Positions 1 to 9,354 are shown, counted from the stretch's first letter. The stretch is DNA of 64,000 nucleotides from an uncultured Bacteroidales bacterium (GCA_946626605.1 CAMOUL010000006.1:42032-106031); one strand, 5' to 3'. The notes: a model not told the origin generated them from the sequence alone. Numbers and translations: made by a program.

Positions 1-832
1 TCGGCGCCATACCATTGAGGAAGTCCATCAAACGACGAACACCCATATCTTTCAGACCCGAGCAGCAGAGCACAGGATACATCGAACCATCAGCATAAAC
101 GCCCTTGAGGCCCTGCATGATCTCTTCGTCCGTCAGGCCTTCGCCTAAGAATTTATCAAGCAGCGTCTCATCTGCTTCGGCAGCTGCCTCGGAGAGTTGC
201 GAACGCATTTCCTCTACGCGGTCTGCGTACTCAGCCGGGATGTCCTTGAGCTCCGGAGCACCACCTTCTGCTTTCCAAACGAGCATCTTACCCTTGAGAA
301 CGTCAATCACGGCGTTGAAACCTGCACCGGCATTTACCGGGAACTGGATCAACGTACATTTATTACCGAAGTTCTCCTTGAGTTGGTTGAACGTGCGCTC
401 GAAGTCAGCTGCCTCATGGTCGCATTTATTGATCACGAATGCCAGCGGTTTGTGCGCTTTCTCTACGAGGCGGAAGTTATTCTGGGTTCCTACCTCTACT
501 CCACCGTTCGCGCTCAGCACTATAAGGGCAGAACCGCACATTTGGAGAGCAGCAACCGTACCGCCGCAGAAGTCATCACTACCTGCGCAGTCGATGATAT
601 TCAGTTTCTTGTTCTCGAACTCGATGTTACATACCGTGGAGAAAACAGAGTAACCGTACTCCTTCTCAACCGGGAAATAATCGCACACGGTGGATTGCGC
701 TTCAATCGAACCGCGGCGCTTGATCACCCCGCACTCGAACAACATCGACTCCATGAGAGTAGTCTTACCGGATCCCGAGCCGCCCAACATAGCGACATTC
801 TTGATCTCATTTGCTTGATAAACTTTAGCCAT
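1..832 (-). CDS. elongation factor G-like GTPase, partial (3' end outside window)
   Basis: Reading the minus strand from ATG at 832 gives an open frame to the window edge, so the ORF track misses it. The N-terminus follows the EF-G pattern (IKNVAML, then a P-loop GGSGSGKT near residues 17-24; NKCD guanine-specificity motif; EF-G-like insert and domain-II approach). The G3 box reads DCAGSDDF where true EF-G has DTPGHVDF, so the catalytic histidine is absent. This places it with the EF-G-like (FusA2-type) paralogues rather than the main translocase. Those paralogues are ribosome-associated GTPases of unclear role. Expected full length is about 700 residues; about 277 are visible. It is transcribed divergently from mtaB from a shared promoter region. 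Confidence 0.85.
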   Translation of the reverse strand, partial: MAKVYQANEIKNVAMLGGSGSGKTTLMESMLFECGVIKRRGSIEAQSTVCDYFPVEKEYGYSVFSTVCNIEFENKKLNIIDCAGSDDFCGGTVAALQMCGSALIVLSANGGVEVGTQNNFRLVEKAHKPLAFVINKCDHEAADFERTFNQLKENFGNKCTLIQFPVNAGAGFNAVIDVLKGKMLVWKAEGGAPELKDIPAEYADRVEEMRSQLSEAAAEADETLLDKFLGEGLTDEEIMQGLKGVYADGSMYPVLCCSGLKDMGVRRLMDFLNGMAP

Positions 833-907
833 AAGTAATAGATTTAATATTTAAGATTTATGATTTCAAATTAGTGATTTTGTAAAGTCCACTTTGCAAA
901 CCGGCTG

Positions 908-938
908 CAAAGGTACGAAAATATTTGCATATATGCAA
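908..938 (-). promoter_or_regulatory. promoter of the EF-G-like gene
   Basis: On the minus strand TACCTTTG (908-915) is preceded by TTG (936-938) with exactly 20 nt between, matching the Bacteroidota primary sigma consensus. The predicted start is near 901, giving a leader of about 70 nt. Confidence 0.75.
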
Positions 939-955
939 GTTTTTTTGTAATTTTG
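924..955 (+). promoter_or_regulatory. promoter of mtaB
   Basis: TTTG (924-927), a 20-nt spacer and TAATTTTG (948-955) match the Bacteroidota promoter. Transcription would start near 962, only a few bases before the ATG at 966, so the mRNA may be leaderless. The -33 boxes of this promoter and its divergent partner lie in one palindrome, TTGCATATATGCAA (925-938). Confidence 0.75.
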
Positions 956-965
956 TCGCCGATTT

Positions 966-2294
966 ATGAAGATTTCGTTTACCACATTAGGTTGCAAGCT
1001 CAATTTTGCGGAGAGCAGTGCGTTGGCCAAAGCCCTTTTGGAGCGGGGGCATACCCGTGCCGGGAAGGGTGAAACGGCCGATATATGCATCATCAACACC
1101 TGCTCTGTCACCGATGCGGCTGATCATAAGGACCGGCAGATGATTCATCGTATTCGTCGTCAAAACCCGAATGCTATTCTTATTGTCACGGGATGTTATG
1201 CCCAACTCAAACCGCAGGAGATCAGCCATATCGACGGTGTGGATTATGTGCTGGGGCAAGACCAGAAATTCCATCTCACAGAGTTTATTGAGCAACTCGA
1301 AAATCACCAATCGACAATCACCAATCACCAATCAAATATCTACCTCTCTCCCATTCGTGAGGTGGATGATTTCCATCACGCGTATAGCAAGGACGATCGC
1401 ACGCGCTGTTTTTTGAAGGTGCAGGACGGATGTAACTATTTCTGCTCGTATTGCACTATTCCGTTGGCGCGCGGTAAGAGTCGTAACCCGTCTATCGCTT
1501 CGCTGGTGACTAAAGCGCAGGAAGCCATTGACGGAGGAGCAAAAGAAATCATTCTTTCGGGTGTAAATATCGGAGATTTCGGTCGAAGCACCAACGAGCA
1601 TTTCATTGATCTCCTACGGGCGCTGGATGGGTTACAAGGCGATTATCGCATTCGTATCTCGAGTTGCGAACCGAACCTGCTGAGCGATGAGATCATCGAA
1701 ATGGTGGCCCATAGCCGTCATTTCGCGCCGCATTTTCATATTCCGCTGCAATCCGGCAGCAATACGGTGCTCAAGATCATGGGACGTCGTTATACGCGCG
1801 AACTGTTTGCAGAACGCGTAGCGCATATCAAATCCGTCATGCCGCATGCGTTCATCGGCGTGGATTGTATGGTGGGTGTACGCGGGGAGACGGCCGAGTG
1901 TTGGGCAGATTACGTCGATTTCATCGAGTCTTTACCGGTTTCGCAACTGCATGTCTTCACCTATTCCGAACGCGCGAACACCCGAATGCTCGAGATGGAT
2001 CTGGACATTGTTCCGCTCAAAGAGCGGGAGCGGCGCAGCAAACAGTTGCACGAGATTTCTGCCCGCAAGACGGAGACCTTCTATAAAGAACACGAAGGCT
2101 ATCTGGCAACCGTTCTCTGGGAATCAAAAATCAAAAATCAAAAATCGGAAATCGAGCAACCGCTTATGTACGGTTTCACCGAGAATTACATCAAAGTGTC
2201 TTGTCCGTACGACAAGGCGAAGGTGAACACGTTTGAGCGCATAGTTGTGCCGCGTCAAGATTCGGCAGACATTCCAACAGATACACAGGACTAA
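966..2294 (+). CDS. mtaB: tRNA (N6-threonylcarbamoyladenosine(37)-C2)-methylthiotransferase MtaB
   Basis: A radical-SAM methylthiotransferase that converts t6A37 to ms2t6A37 in tRNA. The N-terminal domain carries the three cluster cysteines (C10 in LGCKLN, C46 in NTCSV, C77 in TGCYAQ). The radical-SAM motif CNYFCSYC is at residues 156-163. The C-terminal TRAM-like part ends near ENYIKV. The 442 residues fit the family. Two short tandem-repeat tracts lie inside the frame: residues about 111-124 (ENHQSTITNHQSN, from repeated ATCACCA) and a later ESKIKNQKSEIE tract (from repeated ATCAAAA). They look like in-frame intrusions between domains. The 3' end overlaps the convergent kinase gene by 104 bp. 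ATG 966 is chosen because the family's MKISFTTLGCK start begins there. Confidence 0.93.
   Translation: MKISFTTLGCKLNFAESSALAKALLERGHTRAGKGETADICIINTCSVTDAADHKDRQMIHRIRRQNPNAILIVTGCYAQLKPQEISHIDGVDYVLGQDQKFHLTEFIEQLENHQSTITNHQSNIYLSPIREVDDFHHAYSKDDRTRCFLKVQDGCNYFCSYCTIPLARGKSRNPSIASLVTKAQEAIDGGAKEIILSGVNIGDFGRSTNEHFIDLLRALDGLQGDYRIRISSCEPNLLSDEIIEMVAHSRHFAPHFHIPLQSGSNTVLKIMGRRYTRELFAERVAHIKSVMPHAFIGVDCMVGVRGETAECWADYVDFIESLPVSQLHVFTYSERANTRMLEMDLDIVPLKERERRSKQLHEISARKTETFYKEHEGYLATVLWESKIKNQKSEIEQPLMYGFTENYIKVSCPYDKAKVNTFERIVVPRQDSADIPTDTQD
1301..1338 (+). repeat. short tandem repeat inside mtaB (ATCACCA type)
   Basis: Imperfect units of ATCACCA/ATCGACA repeat about five times. They encode a glutamine/asparagine/threonine-rich stretch between the MtaB N-terminal and radical-SAM domains. 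Confidence 0.7.
2121..2154 (+). repeat. short tandem repeat inside mtaB (ATCAAAA type)
   Basis: Units of AATCAAA(A) repeat in frame near the 3' end of mtaB. The same unit forms the arrays around the four-helix-bundle ORF at 20.6-21.1 kb. Confidence 0.7.
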
Positions 2295-3087
2295 GTTCCA
2301 GCAACTGCGCGATGGATTCGTAAATCTGATCCATCATTTCCGGCAGCACTTTTAACCCGCTCACAGACGCCAGCACGTACGGATAGGCTTGCGTCATCTT
2401 CAGCCTTTTTATCTCATTATGAGGTGCTTGTGCCAATTGCACCAAAGCAGCCACCGGGGCTTCTTCATTGTGATAACAAGGGGTCTTGCCGCTCCAGGGC
2501 GAACCGTACACGCGTACTTCCCCACCTTCGCAGATACGCACCGCCGGGTTGTCGTCGTTCAGCAGCACCGCATCGTCGAACGCCGCTAACCATTGACGGG
2601 AATGCGTACTCTTGCCCGTTCCCGAATGGCCTAAGAAGAGGTAACCCACTCCCTTCCGGACAATCACGGAGGAATGGAAGAGTAAGGTCTGGTTCTCCAG
2701 TGTAGCAAACGCAAAGACCAGCATGGCGGCATTATCGATGGCGAACCGTTCATAGCCGGACAGCAGCGATACATGCACTTCCCGCCAATTACGCGAACAG
2801 CGCATAGCGCTGACGATCTCGCCTTCTTTGGTCGTAGAAACACGGAAGAGCCACTCTTCAGCTCGTTGATACAACTCAATCCGAGGCATGTCCTCATCCG
2901 AGGTATCTGTATAGACGTTCTGCCATCCTTCTGCCGATGAAATCGGACCTTCTTCGACGACTATCGTAAAACGAACCGCCTCATCTTCCGCCACTTCAAA
3001 GGGCGCATAGTTATCCAGCAGCGCAAACGTTGCCTCCGCTGCCTCAATCCCAAAAACCTGTTCTGCTACTTTATAATATTTTTTCAT
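2191..3087 (-). CDS. HprK-like/PEP carboxykinase-fold serine kinase-type protein
   Basis: A P-loop GHSGTGKSTHS followed by LLNDDNPAV and GSPWSGKTPC is the pattern of the HprK/PEPCK-like kinases found in Bacteroidota, often near PqqD-type genes. The substrate is unknown. The ORF track starts at a TTG (3102). The ATG at 3087 (MKKYYKVAEQVFG) is preferred because the upstream residues come from a repeat tract (GTGAAAGG). About 298 residues. The convergent 3' end overlaps mtaB by 104 bp, and the overlap encodes plausible family sequence on both strands (here SPVYLLECLPN). The gene lies 11 bp downstream of the AddB-like gene and may be co-transcribed with it. Confidence 0.75.
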   Translation of the reverse strand: MKKYYKVAEQVFGIEAAEATFALLDNYAPFEVAEDEAVRFTIVVEEGPISSAEGWQNVYTDTSDEDMPRIELYQRAEEWLFRVSTTKEGEIVSAMRCSRNWREVHVSLLSGYERFAIDNAAMLVFAFATLENQTLLFHSSVIVRKGVGYLFLGHSGTGKSTHSRQWLAAFDDAVLLNDDNPAVRICEGGEVRVYGSPWSGKTPCYHNEEAPVAALVQLAQAPHNEIKRLKMTQAYPYVLASVSGLKVLPEMMDQIYESIAQLLELSPVYLLECLPNLDAAQLCAQTCSPSPCRTDKTL

Positions 3088-3098
3088 CCTTTCACCTT

Positions 3099-5894
3099 TC
3101 AACTATCAACTTTCACCTTCCTCCCGCATGTCATAAAGAACGGACAGTATTTCGGACATTTATCCTCTTCGCAGGGCGGGAACTCTCGAACAGTCAGCAC
3201 TTCCTGTGCTTTTTGCGTTAATTTCTCCATGAATACCCCATCTACGTCCCGATAATCCGTCAGCGCTTTGTTGTTAAACGACAGCGTCGTACGACTGCCC
3301 GGTAATGGCCTACTGCAGAAATACAGGTTCGGCTCGATCACCATCGTTTCTTTCTCCGTTTCCATCAAGGCATGGCTGTAGATAAACGTCTGGCGGATAT
3401 AACCTTTCTCCGGTTTGTCCATCAGCACCTCTACGCCCTCGCGCACCGATAACTTAGATGTATCGAATTTACCGGATTTATAATCAATGATTCGCATCTT
3501 CTGCGCACCCGGTCCACCAACTATATCTACGCGATCGATTCGTCCACCCATCTTAATTTGCCCTACCTCCGGCACCTCTACATCTACATATCGATCGGCC
3601 TCCAGCAGGTATATCTGCAGTCCCAGCGCCGCATCCGCCCGGTCGCGCTCTAAGATATTTTGGATATAGGTGCGTATGGTCGATTGTTCCGAACGGTGTT
3701 CCGCCGCTTTATAATGCTCCTGCTCACCCGGATGATGGACTTCCCACTGCTTATTGGCCTTCGCATACGCATGGATCATCGCCTCGTCTACCTTCTTCTC
3801 GTCCTGCAAGATCCGGTCGATGTCATCGGGAGAAATGGTCACTTTCTTGTCATTGGAGCAGCCTAAATGCGTCTCATACAGATACTGCATCGCGTTATGC
3901 ACAAACGTACCGATGGTCGCAGCCCCGAAGATCTTCTCGTCCTCGTCCGGTTGACGCACACCCTGGATATACGTGAAGCAGAAGAGCCGCGGACAAGTCA
4001 GATACGTATTGAGCGCACTGGGCGATAAGCTATACGGTTTATCGTTCGCACCCATCACTCGGCCTTTCGCCACATGCAGCGTATCCAGCAGCGAAGTACC
4101 CGAAGTGTTCAATCTCGCCTCATCAATCGGTTCGATTGCACTCTGTTCTTTAAGTTGACCTTTGGTCACTTGGAAACGATCGGACACCAACATCTGCATG
4201 ATGAATCGCGACATACCCTTGCTGTTCGCTGCATCGGTGGAGGTGAAGAGCAAGGTCGAATGGCCGGCACGACTCAGCAGACGGAAGAAGTTATACGCAT
4301 ATACCGTCGCGCGTTCATCCGACGTCTGCATCGAATAGGCTTTACGTAAGTAATACGGGATGAAACTACTGTCCGCTTGCGTTTGCGGCACCACGCCTTC
4401 TTCTACATTCAGCAGCAGCAATCGATCGAAGTCCAACAAGCGCGTCTCCAGCACACCCATCACCTGGATATCCGTCACCGGTTCGCCATGGAAAGGCATC
4501 GTGATATTCTCCATGATACGCCGTATCAGCAGGCGTAGCAACTTCAAGCTAAATGGAATATCGCCTAATCCTTGACGAACTAACTGCCTCATCTGGTTCA
4601 GCACCTTTCGCACCTGGTATTCGGATTCTAAGATCAGCAACTCCTGCCAGGTCATCGTCTCCTGGTTATCATCATTCACCATTGACCATTCACCATTCAC
4701 CAATGACTGTTCCAAATCGTCAATGATTTGAGCAGTTACATCCTGCTCCGCATCGCCGCGTTTGCGATCGTATAACCAACTCAACACGCGAGCATAGACA
4801 TCCGTATGGCGCAGCGGAAAACCCTTCGTAATATTAATCGGTTCCGGTTGGTCTTCTCCCTCTAAGGTAATAGCCGGCAGCGTATAGATCACGGACTCCA
4901 GCATCGTCTCATCGCATATCACTACCCCCACTTTCTGTCCCTTCTGCGTGTAGTTCTCCTGTAACCATCGATGTACGTACTGCGCTTGCGCCTCTTTCGA
5001 TACGCAGGAGAGCAACGTGATAGGTTTGGGGAATGTCGGTTGCGCACTCTGGCTATCATCCTGACGGCCCAGTATCTGACTGTTCTGTTGCGCGAACGAG
5101 AAGGCCTTTGTATTTGTCTCAAAATCCGGTACGAAATCCCAGAAGAACAACGCTTGCCCTGCATCGCGCAGTAGCGTCATCAACTCCCGCTCTACCGGCA
5201 GCAGGTAGTTAAATCCGACGAACACATACGTGCGACCGGCTATCTGTTCCTGAATATACGGTTCCTCCCATCGCTCAATCACGGCCCGCTGACGCATACC
5301 AGGATAACCCTTCTGCTCCGCCTCCATCTCGCTCCGCAAAGCCGTGTAGAACGTATGGATATTGCGCCATAATACTTCGTATTGCGCCTTGATACTCTCT
5401 TTCTCCGCCGCATTAATCTGGGTGCTAAACAAGGATCGAAGTCGCTCCTCCACTTCCGGCTCCAACTCCCAGGTACTCAGTTCATGCGCCGCGATCGTAT
5501 TATCGAAGAAATTATCTACCTCCGAGGCATGCATCGACGCATCTACGTTCGTGAAATCGGCAATCATCTGTCGTCCCCAGGTATAGAACTGATCGAACGA
5601 CAACAGTTCATTCGATTCATCCGGATTATTCCGATAAATTCGGTATAATCGCACGATGGTCATCAGTTCATCCTCGGTATACAACGGACTCAATGCGTCC
5701 TGTAACTGCTGCAGCGTCTTCACATCCGGTGCCCAGATAGCTTTCTGATTCTGGTCGCGTTGTAACTGTAGCAACTCGTTCTTCAACACCAATCCGGCAC
5801 GGTGGGAAGGTAACACAAGCGTCGTACGGCTTAACTGCTGCCAGTTCAGTCGCTTAATGATTTCTTTCGCCGTATGTCTCAAGAAACTATCCAT
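3099..5894 (-). CDS. AddB-like PD-(D/E)XK nuclease subunit
   Basis: A 931-residue protein with an inactivated-helicase-type N-terminus (TTLVLPSHRAGLVLKNEL) and a C-terminal RecB-type nuclease: GGRIDRVDIV then IIDYKSGKFD. The cysteine pattern TCPRLFCF plus the terminal CEEDKCPKYCPFFMTC suggests the four-cysteine iron-sulfur cluster of AddB/Dna2-like nucleases. Together with the overlapping helicase gene it would form a double-strand-break resection complex feeding RecA. A repeat tract (CACCATT units, 4672-4708) inserts SLVNGEWSMVNDDN in frame near mid-protein. The gene overlaps the helicase gene by 8 bp, consistent with translational coupling. Confidence 0.85.
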   Translation of the reverse strand: MDSFLRHTAKEIIKRLNWQQLSRTTLVLPSHRAGLVLKNELLQLQRDQNQKAIWAPDVKTLQQLQDALSPLYTEDELMTIVRLYRIYRNNPDESNELLSFDQFYTWGRQMIADFTNVDASMHASEVDNFFDNTIAAHELSTWELEPEVEERLRSLFSTQINAAEKESIKAQYEVLWRNIHTFYTALRSEMEAEQKGYPGMRQRAVIERWEEPYIQEQIAGRTYVFVGFNYLLPVERELMTLLRDAGQALFFWDFVPDFETNTKAFSFAQQNSQILGRQDDSQSAQPTFPKPITLLSCVSKEAQAQYVHRWLQENYTQKGQKVGVVICDETMLESVIYTLPAITLEGEDQPEPINITKGFPLRHTDVYARVLSWLYDRKRGDAEQDVTAQIIDDLEQSLVNGEWSMVNDDNQETMTWQELLILESEYQVRKVLNQMRQLVRQGLGDIPFSLKLLRLLIRRIMENITMPFHGEPVTDIQVMGVLETRLLDFDRLLLLNVEEGVVPQTQADSSFIPYYLRKAYSMQTSDERATVYAYNFFRLLSRAGHSTLLFTSTDAANSKGMSRFIMQMLVSDRFQVTKGQLKEQSAIEPIDEARLNTSGTSLLDTLHVAKGRVMGANDKPYSLSPSALNTYLTCPRLFCFTYIQGVRQPDEDEKIFGAATIGTFVHNAMQYLYETHLGCSNDKKVTISPDDIDRILQDEKKVDEAMIHAYAKANKQWEVHHPGEQEHYKAAEHRSEQSTIRTYIQNILERDRADAALGLQIYLLEADRYVDVEVPEVGQIKMGGRIDRVDIVGGPGAQKMRIIDYKSGKFDTSKLSVREGVEVLMDKPEKGYIRQTFIYSHALMETEKETMVIEPNLYFCSRPLPGSRTTLSFNNKALTDYRDVDGVFMEKLTQKAQEVLTVREFPPCEEDKCPKYCPFFMTCGRKVKVDS
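4672..4708 (-). repeat. short tandem repeat inside the AddB-like gene (CACCATT type)
   Basis: Imperfect CACCATT/GACCATT units repeat about five times. Translated on the minus strand they give the low-complexity NGEWSMVND stretch, which lies outside any recognisable motif. Confidence 0.65.
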
Positions 5895-8800
5895 TCTTTA
5901 CCTCCACTAATCTATTCTCTCGCGCGAACCATAGATATCCGCGTACGGGAGCGTAATCCAATTCACGCAACGCATGCATATAACCCCGCACCTGATCGAT
6001 ATACGCTTTCTCCCAATGACCGAACTTATAATCCAGCACAATGGCCTCTTTCGTATTCGGATTAATCATCACGCGATCAGGTCGTAATTCCTTCTCTTCG
6101 ATATAAATCGGTTCCTCTAAGTGCAATTGCCAGGGTGCCGTAAACCAATCCCGCATCTCGGCGCTGCCTTCCCATGCCGATGAAATCAGCGTTTTTATCT
6201 CTTCCCGTTGTGCCGTATCGCGAATCAAACCCCTACTCTCGAAATCATCCAATACCCCTTCTAACTCATCCGCTTTGCGCAGGTGCGCAAAGATATCGTG
6301 GCATAAGATACCTTCTTCCATACGCGCCGTACGACGATAAGCCTCATTGCCATACTCCGTATAAAGCGCTCCTTCTTGGGATTGAACAAACCGCACCTGA
6401 TTGCTATTCGTCCATAGTTCGGCTTCTTCAACAATCTCCGTATCATCAAACGCAAAGGGCTTGGTCTCTTCTTTTTTTACCTTCTTGCCTCCGGAGGCTA
6501 TCCGAATCGCACCGGTCTCGTAGTTCTCTGCTCCCGGTGCCATCTCTTCGATATAATCGGTGATAAACCGTCCCACATGTTTCTCGATCGGTTTATCCGT
6601 ATAGATAAAGAGGTTATCCTCCGCGCGCGTCAACGCCACATACAGCATGTTCAGACTATCCACCCTTGCGCTCTTCAGCTCCTCCTCATAGGCCGCTTTA
6701 TAGGCCGAATCTGCCATCGCACTGCCGCAACTGATCGGAATATAATCCTCTCCCTGCGCTAACTCCTCTGCGATCGGGCACCAGATATGATCCTCCGGAC
6801 TCTCGATCGCCCAGTCGCAGAACGGGATGAACACCGACTGCGCTTGCAAACCCTTGCTCTTATGAATCGACATAATCCGAATGGCACCTGCCGAAGAAGA
6901 CGGAATACTCTGTTCCTTGAGTGTATCGTCCCAGTACTCCAGAAAATCATCAATCCGGCTGCCGTAAGCATGTACGAACTCACGCGTGCTATCTAATAGG
7001 CAATTGATATACGCCGTCTGCGAACCCTCGTAACATCCTTCTTCATTCGTCAGCAGCAGCGAGATCAGTTCGCTCACCGCCTCATACAGCGGCGTGTCTT
7101 TGCGTATACGTTCCCGAATTTGTCCGATGATATCGGGTTTATCTATAAATCGCTCTATCTGATGTTTAGCTACTTCATCCGCCGCATCATGGATCCATCT
7201 TAGCGCCGCGATAACTACCGTCACGGCGGTGGAAGAACCCAGCAGGAAACTGCTCTCCGATACCATCGGCACCTTTGTTAACTGAGGAAACTCCGCTGGA
7301 TCCAACTCCTGATGCATGCGGGTGATCAGCGGAATAACCGTCTTGGCGCGAAGCAGAATCAGCATATCCGACGGATTCATACCGCGATGCAGCAGGTCCT
7401 CCATCGTGCGGAACATCTCCATCGTCATCATCTCCTGCGTATCCGCCTTGCGTTCACCCGGCTCAAACGTGCGGAAACAAACATACCCGCCCTTTTTTTT
7501 ATCGGATTGGTAGAAAGAGTCGATTTGATCGGGTGTAAACCCTTCACCATAGATACGCGCAACGAGTTGTTGCTCCTCCTCATCCGCATCCGATATCACC
7601 TGCGGATAACTGTCGATGATATGTTGGAAAAGCGATAGGTTAAAGCGCACCACCTCTTCGCTGCTGCGGAAGTTCTTGGTTAGCGAGGTAAACTGCTCAT
7701 TGATGCGTTCCTTCGTCAATTCCTTACTCAAGCCGTCCATGATATGCCAATCTCCGTTTCGCCAACGGTAAATCGACTGCTTGATATCGCCTACAATCAG
7801 TAACGTATTGCCTTCGCTCGCCAGCACATCCATCAGCAGTCGCTTGATCACCTCCCATTGCAAGCGACTCGTATCTTGGAATTCATCCATCAATATATGA
7901 TGGTATCGGATGCCTGCTTTCTCCAAGATAAAATCGGCATCGCCTTCTTTCAGGGCCTGACTCAGCACACTCGCAGTTTTCGCCAATAAACCCCGGTTGG
8001 ATTCGGTTAAATTTCGCTGAATGATATGCTGCAGCGGAGCCATCAACTCCATGTCATGGCTTCGTTCATTGGTCAGCGATAAGGTATTGTAGAGCGTCTT
8101 GCTTTGCCGAATCAGACGCGTCGCCTCCATGATCATCTCTTGCGCGGCTTCCGGCACTTCTTTCCATTTCCCCTCTTCGATGGCCGTGATCTGATTATCC
8201 GTCAATCCGCGGAAACGATCGCTGCTCTTGTCGATGGCTCGAGGGTTCTCGATTGATGTGCGGATGTTCTTGATTGCATTGACGATAGCCGAACCGTTCT
8301 TCACCGTCAGGTCGAAACCTTCTATGCGACTCATCAACTCCTCTATCCGCTTTACATCCGGACTCTTCCGCCAGATTGCCTCTATCGCTTTACGGCGCTG
8401 CGCAATGAAAGCTGCATTGAAATTGATCTTCTTCTCGTTGTCCAAAAGTTGCGCTTTCTCGTCATACAGGTTTTCCGCCAAACGGCGCACATCCTTACGG
8501 ATGTCCCACGAAGTGGCCTGCGTGTATTTATAATGGCTGTATTGCTCAATGATATGCAATATCTCGTCCGTCAGGTCGTCTGTCAGCAATTGATCCACCG
8601 CCTCTTTCACCACGTGTTTCACATCCAACTCCGTACTCGTTCCCGCACTCGTCTGCAAGATTCCGGCTAAACCGCTCAAGAGCGATTGTAGGAATGCATC
8701 AATCGTCATCACATGGACGTTGTCGAAATCAATCAGCATTCGCTCGAAGCATACCCCTGCTCGACGGGCCAACTCCGCATCCGGTAGGTCCGCATCGCGC

Positions 8801-9051
8801 AGCATAAAAGCCCGGGCGCGATCTAAAAACGCCTTCTCTTCTCCCTTCGATAGCGCATAGAGATAGGTCAATATACGTTCATTCATCTCTGCCGTAGCTT
8901 TGTTGGTGAACGTAATAGCCAGTATCGAGCGATAATCCTCGCCCGACAACAGCAGCCCTACATAATAAGCCGCTAAGGTATACGTCTTCCCCGTTCCGGC
9001 AGAAGCTTTACATACCGTCACCGGCCGCTCTATATCTATCAATCGTTGCAT
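5887..9051 (-). CDS. AddA-like UvrD/RecB helicase-nuclease
   Basis: A 1054-residue superfamily 1A helicase. Motif I is KASAGTGKTYTLAAYY near residues 14-29, followed by ITFTNKATAEMNERI, Walker B MDEFQDTSRLQW, and motif V-like IMSIHKSKGLQAQSV. The C-terminus has a RecB-type nuclease: LRPDRVMI, VLDYKFG, QVRGYMHAL. It would unwind and cut DNA ends with the AddB-like partner. The start MQRLIDIERPVTV is supported by a good promoter just upstream. Bacteroidota often have AddAB-type rather than RecBCD machines; the names are by domain, not experiment. Confidence 0.88.
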   Translation of the reverse strand: MQRLIDIERPVTVCKASAGTGKTYTLAAYYVGLLLSGEDYRSILAITFTNKATAEMNERILTYLYALSKGEEKAFLDRARAFMLRDADLPDAELARRAGVCFERMLIDFDNVHVMTIDAFLQSLLSGLAGILQTSAGTSTELDVKHVVKEAVDQLLTDDLTDEILHIIEQYSHYKYTQATSWDIRKDVRRLAENLYDEKAQLLDNEKKINFNAAFIAQRRKAIEAIWRKSPDVKRIEELMSRIEGFDLTVKNGSAIVNAIKNIRTSIENPRAIDKSSDRFRGLTDNQITAIEEGKWKEVPEAAQEMIMEATRLIRQSKTLYNTLSLTNERSHDMELMAPLQHIIQRNLTESNRGLLAKTASVLSQALKEGDADFILEKAGIRYHHILMDEFQDTSRLQWEVIKRLLMDVLASEGNTLLIVGDIKQSIYRWRNGDWHIMDGLSKELTKERINEQFTSLTKNFRSSEEVVRFNLSLFQHIIDSYPQVISDADEEEQQLVARIYGEGFTPDQIDSFYQSDKKKGGYVCFRTFEPGERKADTQEMMTMEMFRTMEDLLHRGMNPSDMLILLRAKTVIPLITRMHQELDPAEFPQLTKVPMVSESSFLLGSSTAVTVVIAALRWIHDAADEVAKHQIERFIDKPDIIGQIRERIRKDTPLYEAVSELISLLLTNEEGCYEGSQTAYINCLLDSTREFVHAYGSRIDDFLEYWDDTLKEQSIPSSSAGAIRIMSIHKSKGLQAQSVFIPFCDWAIESPEDHIWCPIAEELAQGEDYIPISCGSAMADSAYKAAYEEELKSARVDSLNMLYVALTRAEDNLFIYTDKPIEKHVGRFITDYIEEMAPGAENYETGAIRIASGGKKVKKEETKPFAFDDTEIVEEAELWTNSNQVRFVQSQEGALYTEYGNEAYRRTARMEEGILCHDIFAHLRKADELEGVLDDFESRGLIRDTAQREEIKTLISSAWEGSAEMRDWFTAPWQLHLEEPIYIEEKELRPDRVMINPNTKEAIVLDYKFGHWEKAYIDQVRGYMHALRELDYAPVRGYLWFARENRLVEVKNG

Positions 9052-9071
9052 CTACTCTTCTTTTGCGGCTA

Positions 9072-9102
9072 CAAAATTACTACAAAAATTTGGAATATAC
9101 AA
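9072..9102 (-). promoter_or_regulatory. promoter of the AddA/AddB-like operon
   Basis: Minus strand TTG (9100-9102), 20 nt, TAATTTTG (9072-9079). The predicted start near 9065 gives a leader of about 13 nt. The operon probably continues through AddB and the kinase. Confidence 0.7.
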
Positions 9103-9257
9103 GGATTTAACAGTTAAAATTAAATTTATTTAAATTTTTAGTGGGAAATACTTGTTGTTCGCACAAGGATGCGACCGTAAATTCGGAGGGAACCCACCCC
9201 TTTAGGGGAAGGGGCGTGCCGAAGTTACAGAAATTTTACAAAATTTTGCAAATAAAA
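9103..9257. other. intergenic region between addA-like and rho promoters
   Basis: No gene is seen here. It contains a small hairpin (TCGCA/TGCGA near 9160-9175) and a G/C-rich patch with CCCC-TTTA-GGGG near 9200-9212. The remainder is AT-rich. The flanking promoters are listed separately. Confidence 0.5.
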
Positions 9258-9289
9258 TTTGTATATTTCAAAAAAAAGTTGTACTTTTG
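9258..9289 (+). promoter_or_regulatory. promoter of rho
   Basis: TTTG (9258-9261), 20 nt, TACTTTTG (9282-9289). The predicted start near 9296 leaves a leader of about 60 nt before ATG 9355. This argues against the upstream start at 9259 in the ORF track, which would lie over the promoter. Confidence 0.75.
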
Positions 9290-9354
9290 CACCGGATTTG
9301 AAAAAAGATGTCTTCTTTTTTTACAATTTTCCTGGTAAATCATTTATTTTATTT

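Noticed and set aside
9190-9235. G/C-rich patch as an RNA switch before rho
   Set aside because: It lies upstream of the rho promoter, so it would not be in the rho leader; no known switch motif is seen.
9259-9354. Upstream start of rho in the ORF track
   Set aside because: It overlaps the rho promoter, and the family N-terminus begins at ATG 9355.
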